Positions 1-14,337 of a stretch of DNA of 64,000 nt are shown piece after piece. The notes under the pieces are model-generated. The model was given only the letters and a program-made list of their open reading frames with translations, was not told where the DNA came from and searched no databases. Origin of the DNA: Rotaria socialis. Lineage: Eukaryota > Rotifera > Eurotatoria > Philodinida > Philodinidae. The stretch spans positions 62,001-126,000 of the forward strand of contig CAJNYU010000512.1 of NCBI GenBank assembly GCA_905331475.1, in the 5' to 3' direction. The position numbers were made by a program, and so were the translations under genes. Every line of letters begins with the position of its first letter. The stretch's first letter is position 1.

Positions 1-3000
1 AAAATCAATGTCTCTCTACTGCACGCAGATGATAGAAAAAAAACGCCGTTGGTTTACATCATAACCAACGTTAATAAATATATGTGTTTCATCCAGTGTC
101 ACGATAGACATAAAAATGTGATGAATTCTCGTAAACCTATCAAACGTTACATTAGACTTTTAAGCGTATCAAAAGATTCGACTCGCCTGTTTACCTATTA
201 ACACAATTTCCTTATGCCCCAATTAATACAATAATCATCTCAGCCTAACTTCCTTTCTCTAATTGATATGAAACATGAAATAGCGGACAGTTCAGATTTA
301 AAGTGACTTCTATGGAATAATAAAAGATAATCTTATCAATCATCTGAAATAATCAGGAAGAAGAATAATTCAAGAAAAAAAAACTATTTTAGGCAAATTC
401 TTTTTTTTTTAGAAATACACGAATTCTTCGATGAAGCAGTCATCCGGAATCAACCAATTTTTTGAAAAAGAGTACGATCAAGTTACCGCTTGGTTCAAAC
501 ACAGATGACGGCTATGCTATTAAAAGCTATTTTACTATATTTAAACAACAAAAGAAATAGTTTTTGCTTATCACTAATCAATCGCTGTAATGAATTCTAT
601 ACTTTTGATTAATATCACTGCTTTCGACAATATCCGGTTATCAAAGAACATCGAACAAACCCAGATGGAAATATTTTCATAGATGTTACCGTCAAAATTA
701 AATAATCTATGCATGAAGGGCACAAATTCTTCTGGATGTTGTTCACGGAAAGCTTCCTGATTTCATTGATTATTATCGGATCGATGACGCTTGTATTTAA
801 GAATCATATTAGATGAAGCTGTCGAGAACAGAAGTAACTTTGAACTTTATCAAACATTTTTGTCGCCTTTCGTTTGATAGAAAATAAAAAGTTAAAAACA
901 AGCAAATTGGCATTTCACTCGAAAAATAAAGTCACGAACAGTATATTGTTGTGATTCAAAACCATTCCTATGCAGAGCGAAACACTTAATTCTATTATGA
1001 GAGCTTTCTTTTCCCTAAAGCAATGAAGATCCAGGGATATATTCGCAAAGGTTTCATAAGAACACCTAAAGTTATATGGATGAACTAAAGATTTAATTAC
1101 ACAAATAGAATTAAAATAAATGAGAGCTTGTGAATAATTAATTTTGGAGAATCATCGAAAATCATATTGTCGTATACTTTTTTAAGCAAGCTTATTTTTG
1201 TCAACTCGTATGAGATCAGTTGATTATTTTAGTTAGAATAATCGCATCGAGAAAATTAGACATTGAATGATGAAAATAAAATAACAGAAGAATTTTCTAA
1301 CCACTAAAATATAATGCTACTCTTTTAGTTAATGACAGTAGTTGACTATTCTTTTCTTAAATAATAAATGAACTCTTATGTCTTTGCTGTAATAGTGTGT
1401 GGCAGTTCCATCTAGGATGTGGTCACACATCATTTTTTTCTCGTTATCTTTTATGTCATATACTACATGGCATGCTTGTCTACAGAGAAAAGGCATAATG
1501 GACTATGCAGGAATTGAATTATTGATATTTCTATGTCCGAGAAAGGAAGAAAAAAAGAGAAGACAGTTGGTCAACAGTGACAATCGCATAGACAAGATCA
1601 TCTGACACGCTTGATGATTTCCTGTTCATGTCAATTGATGAATCACATGGCTATGATGAGACCATTGTTACACATTGATCATTTCTCTTTTCTTTTGAAA
1701 ACAAAAAAACACATCGATGCAGCTGTACATATATCAATTTTGCCAATACTTCAATTTACATCATGCACTATGCTATTGCATAGGTCTCACTAATAGTGTC
1801 TATTTTCTTGTTTCTTGACAAATTATAGATCGAGATAAAAAATGCAGATGAGCTTTGCGGAGCGAGAATAAACTTGATTATGAGTTTGCACAGCATATCT
1901 GACATCAGAAACGCATGCGTCAATACATCTCTAACATTGATCAAATACGAACGACGAAAATCGGAAAAATCTATTAGAGACGAGACATCTCTCTGCTTGC
2001 CTTTTATTCTCATCCCCGTTTTTCCTGTCGTTCGAATATGCACACAATAGTAGATCGATTTGTGTGCGTTCGTTTTGTCGGCTGGCCTAGATTCATTGTC
2101 AAAACGACTAGAATAAATTTATCTAGGATGCATGTATAGATGTGTCCGATTGTAACAGACAAAAAAAAATAGTGTTGCAAAAGTCAACATTTTATCAGTA
2201 GCTAGCAGCATTATTAGTGAAGAATCCTTGGTCGTAACGACGACGTTCACTCGAGTAGAATATATTTGCATTGATTAATCGCATTCGCTAGATGGAACTC
2301 ATCTGGTTATAAGAAAGGAAAAAACGAGGTATTGCTAAAGAAGGAAAGAAAAATACTTGCTATTAGTATTATTTAGCAAAAGTCAAAGAGGCGCTGAAAA
2401 ATTTACACTCAATATGTCATCCATTATTGTTAATTTATCAATATATACATATTAGATAGATATCAACGACAAAACATCTTGTATTTCTCATGTAGATTTT
2501 TGCTTTTATCAATCAGATATATGAAAGAAGAACAATCTAAAATATGAGCATGTTATAGAAAATTTACTATTAGAATCCTCAATACATGATGATCACATCT
2601 CAACTTTTCTGTTTTTAACATTTATATTGAATTTATAATCTAGCTAAAGAACGAATAAAAGAAAGACACAGAATATATATATATAAATATAAAGAAATGA
2701 TAGGAACTTGTCGTCTTTTTCTCTTCTTTTTTTCCTCTAGTGAATTGTCGTCATAGACGCTTTCTCTCGAGAATTGCAGACGCGCTTATATTAGTAGAGA
2801 TGGTACCAACGACGACAATTAGATGAGAGCGAACGAAAGAGAGAGAGAGAGAGAGAGAGAGAAAGAGGCTCTCCTATTTACATGACCCGCATTCGGCAGA
2901 CAAGCAAAAATTATCTATACAAGTCATTTGATCATCAAATACATACATACGCATAGCAAGCACTTTGATAGACAGCAGTCTATATTAGGTAAGATTTCAT

Positions 3001-3145
3001 GCTATTTTTCTATATGTCTAACGAGAAAATCGATTAAACATAGCTTAGTGATTAATCAAAAACAAAACTATCGATTGGAGAAAATAATCAATAATCTTAT
3101 GATTTTCTCCATCTCTCTCTATTCCATCAATATAAACTACACAAC

Positions 3146-3177
<32 letters not shown>

Positions 3178-3451
3178 CTATCTCTATCGAACAAGCACTT
3201 TCACAGTCAATTTAATACTAAAATTGCGTATGGATGATTGTGATATATCTACTAGAAGAGTAACACCATTTGCAATTTAGATTCAATGCGTAAGAATATT
3301 GCACAATCTTAATTAGAACGTTTCTATGTTGTAACATTTTGTTTTTCTTTCTCACTAACAAAACATAATCATATGATTATATTACAATATACTTTAGATC
3401 ATTTTTGCTCTTTTTCTTTTGCATTGAACATCTGATATTGATATTATCTCG
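1..3451. other. Gene-poor AT-rich sequence
   Basis: I see no supportable gene here. Open frames are short and of unbiased composition, and none joins by plausible splice sites into a recognisable protein. The stretch holds a GA microsatellite (about 2,837-2,863) and an AT microsatellite (about 3,146-3,173). The last part should contain the promoter of the gene starting at 3,452, but I recognise no specific element. Confidence 0.5.
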
Positions 3452-4390
3452 ATGCAAAACGTTAAAAGTTATTTTTCGTCTTGGAAACCATTTTGGAAAT
3501 CGTCAACAAATTCTTGTCATTCCCGAACGTTAACATTAGCGCCATCAAATATTAATTTTACAAGTTCAAGTTTAGGTGATTTAAAACATTCAGTTATCGA
3601 TGAAAAACTCATGATTGATATATCAACAAAATTAATGGAGAGCGATTGCCCACCGAAATTACAAATATGTGCACATAATAACCAGTGGTTTGCATTGAAT
3701 AATAGCCATTTGCTTGTTTATCGTCAATTAGAACGTATTGGCCTCTGTGATACTGTTGGTATGAGAAGTTACACATAGAAAAGATTAGCCTTGTTTTTTT
3801 ATTTCTAAATTCATTTTATGTCTAGTATGTGACATCATTAGAAGTCAAGATGTACCTATTGGTATTCGACAAACACTTACACCTGTTACGCCAAATGATT
3901 CCGAACATGATCATCATCCATGCTTTCAACATTCACGCGGGCGTAGTGGCGATCATTATATGCTTATGGACGAAGAAAGTAAATCGCTGCGATTTTTTTT
4001 TAAATATTAACAGCGCAAAAAAACTATTTGAATAGGACCAGACAGTCAAGATGAAATTTTATATTGTGCTGATACTCTCATAGATTCGTGTGGTTGTTAT
4101 GAAGGCGAAGATCAATGCGATTGTAGCGTTGTTACATACGGCGAAAGTGATCATGACGGAGAATCGGACGATGAACAAACTGATGATAATTACGGTGGTA
4201 AGAAAAGAGTGTCAACTATTCTTTTTATTTTATTTTAATATTCAAATTCATCTGCTTTTCAGAGTGGCATACAAGTTCTTCAGTACCAATCACACAAATC
4301 AGTACAATCAGTAGTAACCGATTAGATGACATCGATAATGACGATGATGGCATTGAAGATAACCAAAAAGAAATGCAAAGTTTATTGTAA
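3452..4390 (+). CDS. Four-exon gene of unknown function with acidic, Cys-containing C-terminal half
   Basis: Exons 3452-3758, 3826-3978, 4036-4197 and 4263-4390 join in phase through GT...AG introns of 57-67 bp. They give a protein of about 249 residues ending at TAA 4388-4390. The N-terminal third is Ser/Thr-rich. A compact middle segment contains the stretch WFALNNSHLLVYRQLERIG, followed after the first splice by VVCDIIRSQDVP. That spacing loosely recalls a ParB/sulfiredoxin-like strand-helix-strand unit, but this is only a resemblance. The C-terminal half is rich in Asp and Glu with a Cys cluster (CGCYEGEDQCDC). There is no signal peptide or membrane segment. The gene converges on GLG1 with about 400 bp between stops. 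The reading frame and splicing are convincing; the function is not recognised. Confidence 0.65.
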
Positions 4391-4794
4391 TCAGATAATA
4401 AAAACATAAATGCCAAGCAATTTTCTTTTTTCTTTCTCCTCTGTATTTATACCAGCTAGTCTTCCTCTTTTCATTCTTTGTTCTGAGATGCTTTTTGTTT
4501 TCTTCTTTTTTTAAATTTCATCAAAAACAGAAAAACAGTTAGTTTTATTTTTTTGTTGTTAGTACAAAGGAAAACTCATCAAATTTTATTGAGAAAAGAA
4601 AAACTAAAAAAGAAACAGAATATTATCACAGAAAAGAGAATAATAATACTGAGATATGTTTTCTTTCAGCATTTATAACGGCAGGATATATAAGTTAAAG
4701 AGATTCATTGAAAATTGGAAACAGAAATAAAATGTTCTAAAAATTTATTAATATTTTTTTCAAATTATTGCTATATCTTCGTTGTTTGTTTGAT
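4391..4794. other. Convergent intergenic spacer
   Basis: This spacer separates the stops of two convergent genes. It is AT-rich and carries AATAAA-type signals on the plus strand (for example near 4,726) that could serve the upstream gene. I see no coding content. Confidence 0.5.
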
Positions 4795-7700
4795 TTATTG
4801 ATATTTTTGTACACGACGAACTCGAATACATCGACGAGAACAACAACCAGCTAGAAATATTACAAATAATATTGAAATAATTGCTGCGTAGAGATAAACA
4901 TTATTAGTCGACTTGGAAATTTCTCTTGTTAAATCTTCTAAATCATCGATGCGAGAAATCTAAAATTGAAATTTTTTGTTTTTCAAAAATTCGATAATTT
5001 ACATTTTCTTTTGACTTACACTATCCCATAGTTCTTGCCGTTTCAATAGCATACTTTTACAATAAGGTGTAACAGATTTACTCATTTGTATTAAACAGTT
5101 TAATTGTTTACCACTTCCTAAAGTATAGAAAGATATTAGATAAATATTGAGTAGAGGAAAATTGTCCTACCTATTGGAACATCATTACAATATTTAAGAA
5201 TATCAACTTGACATGCAGTTGATAATGCAGGATCAACATGTACATCAGCTCGTCCTTCTCGTATAATACGTATAATTTCTTGTTTACAATTTGCCTCCGT
5301 AATTTTATTTCGCTGATACAATAATTTTAGACAATCTTCTTTTTCTGAGCCAGAACATTGCGAATTGATTATATTCTTACAACTTTGATAAAGTTTAACA
5401 TCAAATTCAATATCAAGTTTTGATGTTTGAATAACATCAACTAGTTCAACGATACATTTCGGTTCTAATTCAGCTTGCGTGTTAGCATATTTTGAACGTA
5501 AACATCCAATGATTCTACCACCCATATCACGATCTTGTACATCGTCATCCGTTGGATTCTCTAAATAATTAAACAATAGATTATAAAGTAGCTGAAAAGA
5601 AAATAATACTGAATTCGCTAATTTACTATCGTTTTTATTTTTATCATCAGCATCGTCGGATTCTTCATCATCATTATCTTCATCGATGATCAAATTTTGA
5701 CAATGTTTATCAATATCAGTTTGGCAATTTTCAATTAAACCTTTATGGAACCGGCCATCTATATATACATAAATGAGATAAATATTAAGGTTTAATATTA
5801 AGAGTTGTTCGATTAATGTCTATAAAAATGTCATTTACAATAGCCAACGAACGTATTTTTTGTTGATCGTTTAATTTATTTAGATCTTAAGATGATTGCT
5901 GAAGAAAAATACTTGTTTTGCTCTTTTTAGTTAATTAGCTTCGAGAGTATGGCATCGAGAGAATAACAGTTATTCCTATCAGTATTTGTTTATTCCATTC
6001 GTTTAGACTAACTTCTAGATTAAGCATGTCCTCGAGAAAAGCTTTGCACTCGAGAAAAAAACATTATTATGATTGTTTGATGCAAATTTTGTTTCTTGAT
6101 CATCGTAATGAATTGAAATGCAACTATTTTATTATCAAATTAATTCTCTTTCGCGATGATGCGAACATCATTTATGCTTAATCTTGAAAGAGCGTAGAAA
6201 CGTATTCAAAAAAACATTCTGACCCGTTCATAACAATAGAAATCGTCTACAAGAATAGACAAACGGCCTTCGAATACTATAGAAATAAATCTGTTATAAA
6301 CTTAGACTTTATCTTAAGCAATCGTCATCAAACATTATCCAGCTTCAAACTTTATGATCTAGTTTAGGAAGAATTTTAATATGCCTTCAAGCCCATAAAT
6401 CCATTAGTCATGCTTAATCAAGGACATACTATTCACTAAGCATTTTATCGAAGAATACATATTGTTCATCTGTATTTCTCATTATTACAATTATGATTAT
6501 TACTGATGTTGTAAAAAAAAAAACATCCGCTTAACTTTCGAAATAACATTTCAGCTTTTGGCTATATTCACAGTATGTTTAAAATGCATCTTCTCTATGA
6601 GAAAAAAAGTTGCCAGTGCAATTCCGACTGGGATCATGTGTGAAACATTTTGCTAATCACAAAGGAATTGCTATATTTTGTCTATGTTCAGAAAGATTTT
6701 TTCACGGTAGTAGAGCTTCATTTTGGCCTCTTGAATTAGAAATAGAAAGTATTGAATAAACAGCATTTAGGAGATTCAAAAGTCAACAACTTACTATTAT
6801 TTTTAATAGATCGAAAACTGTAAAAGACAGTTCTTTTTATTCTAAAGTCGACAATAACTAAATCATATTTAATGAATGACTAGTGCAAATGGACTCGAAA
6901 ATTTTTCTTCGATAGCTCACGATAATTATTTTGCTCATTAAAAATCGTTTAAGAAGAAATATGAGCGACATGTTGAATCTTACCCGTATTAAGAATCATT
7001 AAACGACGATAGAGAACAGTTCGACATGGAACTGGCGTATTGTCTTGATTGATATTACGTCGTAAGCACGATAACAAATTTTGTTTATTTGCAGTGGCGC
7101 AATATTTCTAATTGAATTGAATATTGAAAAAAAACTATTCTCTATTTTCATTTGATTAAAATACCTGAATAAGTGGAGCACACTTTGTTGTTAAACTATA
7201 ATCAGCTCCTGGTAAGACGATATCAATTTTTTCCCGTTTTTTCAACTTGGCATAACATGCTTCTGACACTTTCTTATGATTTGCTTTCAGACAATCAATA
7301 ACCTGTATGTTAAATAAGAAAATAATGAATGCTCTATTAAAAAATCGACAAAGATAATCACCTGAGCATTGCCTGCCGTACGATCTGCGCAAAATTTAGA
7401 AATATCATTTTTACATGCTATAGCGAATAGGGGATCGAAATTAATGTTTTCACTCTAGACAGATAAAAGAAAATGTTGATCGACTTTAAAATATGACATA
7501 GAAAATCACGAACACGTTGAAGAAGTTCAAATTTTAATTCACTACGACATTCTTCATTTATTCGATTTGTTTTTTTTAAGACATCTTGTAGGACAATGCC
7601 AGCAAGACATTGAATAGTTCCTGATCTACATGAAAAAATAAATAAATGTTCATATAAAACAAAAAACGGCATACTTTGTCTTTTTTCCTGGGCAATGTTC

Positions 7701-10700
7701 AGTTAATTCTTTTTCACATTTCTTCTGAAATTGTTCACTTAAGAATGCTTTATCTTTCAAACTTATCTACGAAACAGATGAATATTTGCATTCATTTGTT
7801 TAATATTATATGATTTACTATTTGATGATGTTCGATGCTTGTTTTACAACGAAAATCCATTTTTTGATTGTTCTTATTATTGATTAAACAACGGAGTAAA
7901 TCATTTTCATGACCGGTGCCAATATTCTACATGGCAAAAGAAAATCAATCATTATAAGAGATGAGAAACCTCTATTTTTTCTCTTCACTGTACCGCACAA
8001 AACAATTGTATCATCGGGTCGCATGTTTTCATAAGAAGAAAGTCAAGAGATGGATCAGTTATGGTCATTTTTGTAAAAGCTTTAACAGCAGTTTTACATG
8101 AATCTTCAAGGTTTTTGTATTTCTTTTGTAAGCATTTCATTTCCTAAAACAACATCAATAAAGTTGTCCGACTAGTAATCTACTTGTAATAACCATCGGG
8201 TAGCGCAAATAAATCTATAATACTGTGGCCTTAAGCATATTTTTTTACTGTTCGTAAAGTATTAAAGCGATAGTAAAATGTTTTTCTTAGGCAAATCACT
8301 TCGAATATTATCTTACTTCTCCTTTAATTTCTGGATTTTTACAACTCGCTAAGTCTTCTATACATTTATCTTCAATTTCAGGCATTAAACCAATTGATGT
8401 TGTTCGAGTACGCATTATTTTTTGAAATTCATTACGACATTCATTGTCAAGCTAAATTAAAAGAGGAAAAATTCCATGTGAACATGTGTGGAGTATTTTC
8501 TTGTTTTTTACTTCTTTCTTGTGTCGATATAAACAACTTAGATATTGTCCTAAACTAACATCACTCATATTACTGGTCATAGACCAGTTTGGTGGTAGTT
8601 CACATAATTTAATAAGATCTTTTTGGCATGAACGCATTAATTTTGGTGTCAATCTATTTCATAAGAAATACAAAAATTGAACCTTAATCGTAATCTTTTG
8701 TTTCCTATTACCTCCAATCACGTGACATAAAATAAGCAACTTCCATAAGACGATCTTCACATTCTTCTGTCATGCGACTATTTTTTAAATTATCCATTAG
8801 ACATAAAACTACATTTGAATCACCGGGTTTTATTCTTGCACATAACGTATCAATGACCGATCGACAAGCTGTTTCCAAAAGTGGATCGGCTCGTATATCA
8901 TTACCTGGATCGACAGCTCGCACCAATGTTTTAACGCTTGATAAACATGCAGGACTAAAAGTTTTTTCTTTACGAGCTGCACCTAATAAGCAATGAATCA
9001 TTCGACCGCCACGTTGATCAATGGTACCGCTAGCACCTTGTTGATATAATGAAGCACAATGCTGAACCATTTCATTTTTACATTGAGCAACAATTTCAGG
9101 CGAAACAGCGTAATCCGACATTAGCATACGACGATGCATAAGTACTTCACGGCGACAATCATCTTTTATGTTGTTACCTACGATATTTGTTTTTTTTTTG
9201 AAAATAAATATAATAAGATAAAACTAAACGATTTATAAAATATCATATGATTGAATGTTTACCTTTTTTAATTCTATCTTCAAGGCAAAGAAGTAAATTA
9301 ATAAGTGATAATTGAGGATCGGGATCTTTTGGATTAGCAACGCATTCATGTTCACGCATTTCGGTGCCACATGCTACAATTTTACATCAGTTTTATGTAT
9401 ATATATATATATTTGTGTTTTTTTTTCTACGCAAGTTTTACCTCGAACCAATGGCGCATCCAACAGGGCATTGGTAGCTACCATTTTTTGTCGTCGATGA
9501 ACTTCTTTACGGCACTAAAATTTTCATGCAAGATACAGAGAATGTAAATATTATAATTATTGAATCATGACACAATAGAAAAATGTAATCGTAAACTGAC
9601 GAAGGAATTCGTTGCATATTGGAGAAACAAAACACGTTGTTGACATCGGTTTTCATAGATTTTATGGCTTCGTCTGTGTTCGACATTAACAATGATGATA
9701 AAATGCGAATTTATAGATTCGTACTCAATGAAACAAAAGCTACTACTAAGACTCGTACCATAGATTTCCGTAGATTTCACTGCCATTCTAGTTGAAGTCG
9801 AAATATTTCAAATGATAGAGAGACTTTCTAAATTGTACAATTAGCAGATTTGTTTTCTTATTCAAATAATGAAAAGCAATGCTTTGTAAGAAAATGAAAC
9901 CTTGCCATTAGTTGTTTGCTAGCGTAGATGTTTTTCTTTGAAACGGTCTACACTATCTAATGGGAATCACTAGAAAGTTTGTTTGCTCATAACTCTAAAA
10001 TTCGACCTTCAATTTAACGACTGAATTCAAATCGAAAGTAAACAATATTTTTAACGCGGATACAACCTGACGTCGAGATTGTAAAAGAAAACGTGTTCAC
10101 ATTCGATTCTGTTCTTGCAAAATACATATTGATCTTTGGATTTATATACAGTTTATGTCGAAACTGGCTACTTACATCTGCTGACATCATAGTATTAAAT
10201 TTATTGTCATATAAACATCGGTAAACTCGACCATTGCCGCTTGAAACTTGAGTACACAAACGTTCGCGGTCATCGCGGCATGCATAGTACAGTGCCCGGT
10301 CTAGATGATAATCATTTGATTGCATCTCATGTAGTCGAGATATATGTTTCAAGCATGGTTTAGATAAACCATCGTTGTTTCGCGATAAACATGCAATAAC
10401 AGCACCTTGATTATGTGGTAACTAAAGAAAACGAATTTAGAATTTCTTCTGTTAAGCATTTGATTCGTACATACAGTATCATTATCATCGTCTAATCGTC
10501 CACATTTGAGATCTGTAATATCCTTGAAACAGGCAGTAGTAAAATATTCTGATAAACGCCAGTCGGTGAATATAACCGATTGTAGTTGATTAATAAAATT
10601 TCGACATGACGGTTCAGTTATATTACCCAAACGATCATATAAACATGAAACAAGACGGCCAGTGCCACGTTCATCGGTGCGATCGTTACATTCATCCAAA

Positions 10701-11225
10701 TATTTAATATCCTTGGCACAATATTTGATTGCCCCATCGTCGAAACGTACATCATGTGTCATATTATATTTAAATTTATAAATACGCTAAATAGAGTATT
10801 GAATGTTAGCAAAAAGACACGATTGCTAAATAGAACTAGAACGTATATAATTTTACTTACATTTTGACATTCTTTACTTATCAAATTCACGGCCTAAATT
10901 TAGATAATAAATTTCAAAGAACGATTTTCTTTTGACAAGTAGAAAAACTCACATTATCAAGATCATCAAAACATTGTAATACTTTCAAATTAATAACCGC
11001 TCGTGCAGTGCCTTTAGCACAATATTTTTGTACATCAGCTTTGCACTCTATACTAGAAGCAAGTAATGTCGCAGATGCCGATAATAATATTCTTTCGTCA
11101 GCAGCACGATGAGTTCGACGCATACCATTACTATTTGACCGTTGCGTGTCTGCTTGAACGGTTTGCTTGAAAATACCAACAGATAAAATAAGCACGAATG
11201 TGAATATCATCGGATTCGATACCAT
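4795..11225 (-). CDS. GLG1: Golgi apparatus protein 1 (GLG1/ESL-1/CFR-1) orthologue, 19 exons
   Basis: GLG1 is a type I membrane sialoglycoprotein of the Golgi that binds FGFs, TGF-beta precursors and E-selectin in vertebrates. I read 19 exons on the minus strand: 11225-10953, 10893-10861, 10786-10475, 10421-10176, 9514-9442, 9373-9263, 9177-8712, 8653-8512, 8451-8317, 8143-7994, 7926-7819, 7766-7675, 7625-about 7514, 7454-7362, 7302-7165, 7107-6984, 5758-5171, 5117-5020 and 4959-4795. They keep phase and give about 1,152 residues, close to vertebrate GLG1 at about 1,180. The protein has an N-terminal signal peptide (MVSNPMIFTFVLILSVGIF), then many Cys-rich GLG1 repeats with recurring C-x3-[DE] and YC/FC pairs. 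A single C-terminal membrane segment (VYLYAAIISILFVIFLAG) is followed by a short basic tail (RRCIRVRRVQKYQ). The start was chosen because the signal peptide follows directly. The donor near 7,514 is non-consensus (GTTCGT). The intron 5759-6983 is unusually long. Confidence 0.93.
5759..6983 (-). other. Long GLG1 intron
   Basis: This 1.2-kb intron is more than ten times the usual length in the gene. Its ends follow GT...AG and the flanking exons join in phase inside a GLG1 repeat. I see no open frame or terminal inverted repeat that would identify an inserted element. Confidence 0.6.
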
Positions 11226-14200
11226 CCGATCGTTTATCTGAAATATGCAGCAAGAATTACTTTTCTCTTTTTATTTTTTAACGGTATCCCGTTTCGATTG
11301 AAACAAAAGCAAACAGAATGCAACAAGCACATGTCTTATGCAATAGCTTTCTATGTGATCATGAAATATGAGAGACAGTACAGTCGACGTTTTCTTTGGC
11401 TGATTCAGTCTTTCATAAAGAAAAAAAAACGAACGCAACCAAAATCGACAATCATCAGAAAAGGCCTATCACTCAAGGATGCTAGGCATTCTGGTTTATA
11501 TAGATATGGTTAATGATTTTTGGTTATTTTGAGGTTGATCAAGCGAAACAACGTTTGTACACTGTGTGTAGTGAAAACAGAGCTTCTAAATAAAAGAACT
11601 ACAGTAAGGCAAGGTAAAAAGAATATTATTGGCGTCTTGTTTACTGGTAGTGTCGTCGTATATGAAAGTATTGATATGCACGCATCAAATATGTTGTATG
11701 GGTTAGAACAGAAAGAGAAAAGGATTAATATTTTCTTTTTTTCGTTTTTTAGTAGTAAAAGTAGGAAGTAATACGAAAGCTATGCGCATTGGTGTACTGA
11801 AACGCATTCATCCAGAACGAAGCATACGGGAATGAGAAAACTCGAGTAAATAATAACATACTTGTGTTGTGCTTATGTGGAGAAAAGAAAAAAGAATTAA
11901 GTCATGCACCACAATAAAACAAAAATTCGCCTTTTAAATTTTTACTACCTGTAGAATTTTGTTCGTCTTTACGCATTTTTTCTACATCGCCGTGAGTCGA
12001 GAATGAGCATAAATAAAAAGTGACTCATTCAATCGCCGAAATGTTTCTTTCTTTTTCTTTACAGTAAAATTTACGTTTATGAACATAAGCGATGTCGTCA
12101 TCGAAACTATTCTTAAAAATCACACATCCAGTTTTTACCTCTTTCTTATCGTTATATTTCTTTATGGATTGATCGATCAGCCGATCTGAAGCCTTTTAAG
12201 CTAAATGTCCTTCTAAATTTATTTGATTTCATACGACAAAATCAATCTAATGAATGCATGGGTTTTATCTCGTTAAACGATGCAGTTGAAAATGGATCAA
12301 AAAGTAAGGGTTTTAAAGATAGAACGTGCACGAATCGTCTCAACAGAGGACGCTCACCAACAAAATACACTATACAATCATCTGTTGAAAGTAAAACACA
12401 ATCACAATGATATGCAAGGAGCAAGTCACGCATCACTGCTTCCATACATCAACAGAATAAAGTAACAGCCATGTAATTTTCTTTAAAAAACCATCACTCG
12501 AATTTTACTATGACGAATATACGTATCTAGAACTTGAAACACAAATTCGTGACAATGTTCTTGGTTCGCAAAAAGTTTTATATCTGTAGGCCACAGAACA
12601 AGTGCATAAGCTACGGCTATTGGAAACGATGTTGCTTCGGCTGAACTAAAACTTTGCGAGAGTAACTACTATATAAATGAAGTTATTTCTTTCATGATGT
12701 TGACTCCTATATAAGACTATCAAGTTTTTCATACCTCGACATTTTGAACAATATCAGACACAGACAACTGGTGGTGTTTTTACTGTACGTCAGTCTCATT
12801 CAGATTGAAAAGAAATCAGGTTAATCCCTATTGACACTTACCATGGAATATAATTGTTACGTACGTAAACTATGAGACTGCTCCTCTTTTATCCTACTGA
12901 AAATCAAAATTAGTTGTCGTAGTTTTTCATCTGGAAATTCTTATTTATCATGTTTCTTTAGCTTTCGTTAGGGGAGTTGCTGTTTTTTTTTAACTAACAT
13001 CCGTTTCCACATTTACACCCATACGAAGGTTAGCTTTCACCTTGTACAATACTCTTGAGTTCTAATGAAATAATTTTGATAGAAAAGTTTGTGAATATTT
13101 TAGCTGATAGCAAGAGACTCTCTACTTTAGATAAGTAAGCGCTCAATTGGTGTACCTAGCTCGACTGAAGTATCACATCAAAGAGATCTTCAACTCCGTG
13201 ACGATGTTTATTCAGGCTCGAAATAAGACAATCATGATAACGCTTAGCTATGTAAAGACTATTAGAGTTGAGAGATAAATAAGAGACTTGAAGTTAGAGT
13301 CTTCAGAAAAAGAATAATTTCAAGTCATTTTTTTTCTAGCTTTTCCATTATAGGTTTTTATTATTTTAATCCTATTTGGAAAATAGAGAACACATTCAAT
13401 TAGCTTTTAAAAGAAGACAACTATACTCATCATCAAAGTAGACCAAAGAGATTATTTCCTTTCACGAGGAAGCCTCGATTCATTTTAAATAATAGTTTTA
13501 ATCCATCTAATTGTACGATAACAGTAGCGAATTCCAATTTAAAATCAAGTCATACCACAACAGTTAAATTTAATATTTATATTCATTAGCAGTAACAATA
13601 AAAATTGAGTAGAAATGATCATTCGATATAGATTTTGTTTACGAATGTATGAGAATATATAATCGTGTGATATTTATTCTCTTTGTATGAAAACACAATG
13701 TTACCGGATGGTTTTCTAGGGAATGCGACTTTCTTGTAATTTTACATTCGTGTAATTGACTGACATACGGTCCTACTAGAGCAGACATAACATAAGTCTA
13801 TTTTAATTTTCAACATTTTATACTATAACATACTTTGTTTGGTTTTGATGTATCATAAATTTTCATTTTATAAACTACTGAACGTAGAACACAACAATTA
13901 CCTGCCAATGCTTGTACTTCATTAAAATTTCCATTTCTATTTGCCCATTCTAGTAATTTAAATAAGAAGAAATAAGAGATAATAATATGCTTCCAGGATC
14001 TGCCAAAGTACATCTTGTGAGATAAATGCAATGGTTCGTTGATCTAAGTCAGTTTGATGAAACTACTGAAACTTTTTGCGATGATAATAGGTTGTCTTGT
14101 TTTTCATGCAAAATCTTTTTTGTAGATGCAATTTAGATAAAACAAAATCTCCTTTCATAATATATGTTTAGGTAATGATAACAGAGTCAAACATATTTTT

Positions 14201-14292
14201 ATTGCAAGAAAACTTGCTCAATATAATTAACTTGATAAATCATTGAATAACACATAATCCAAGGTTAATTTAGTTTTGAAGACTACCAGAAC

Positions 14293-14337
<45 letters not shown>

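Noticed and set aside
12242..12465. Overlapping frames on both strands around 12.3-12.45 kb
   Set aside because: Composition is random, no splice partners or family resemblance were found, and the two strands exclude each other.
13810..14031. Minus-strand frame with EWANRNGNFNEVQALA between AG and GT
   Set aside because: A single short exon-like block without neighbours or homology is not enough for a gene call.
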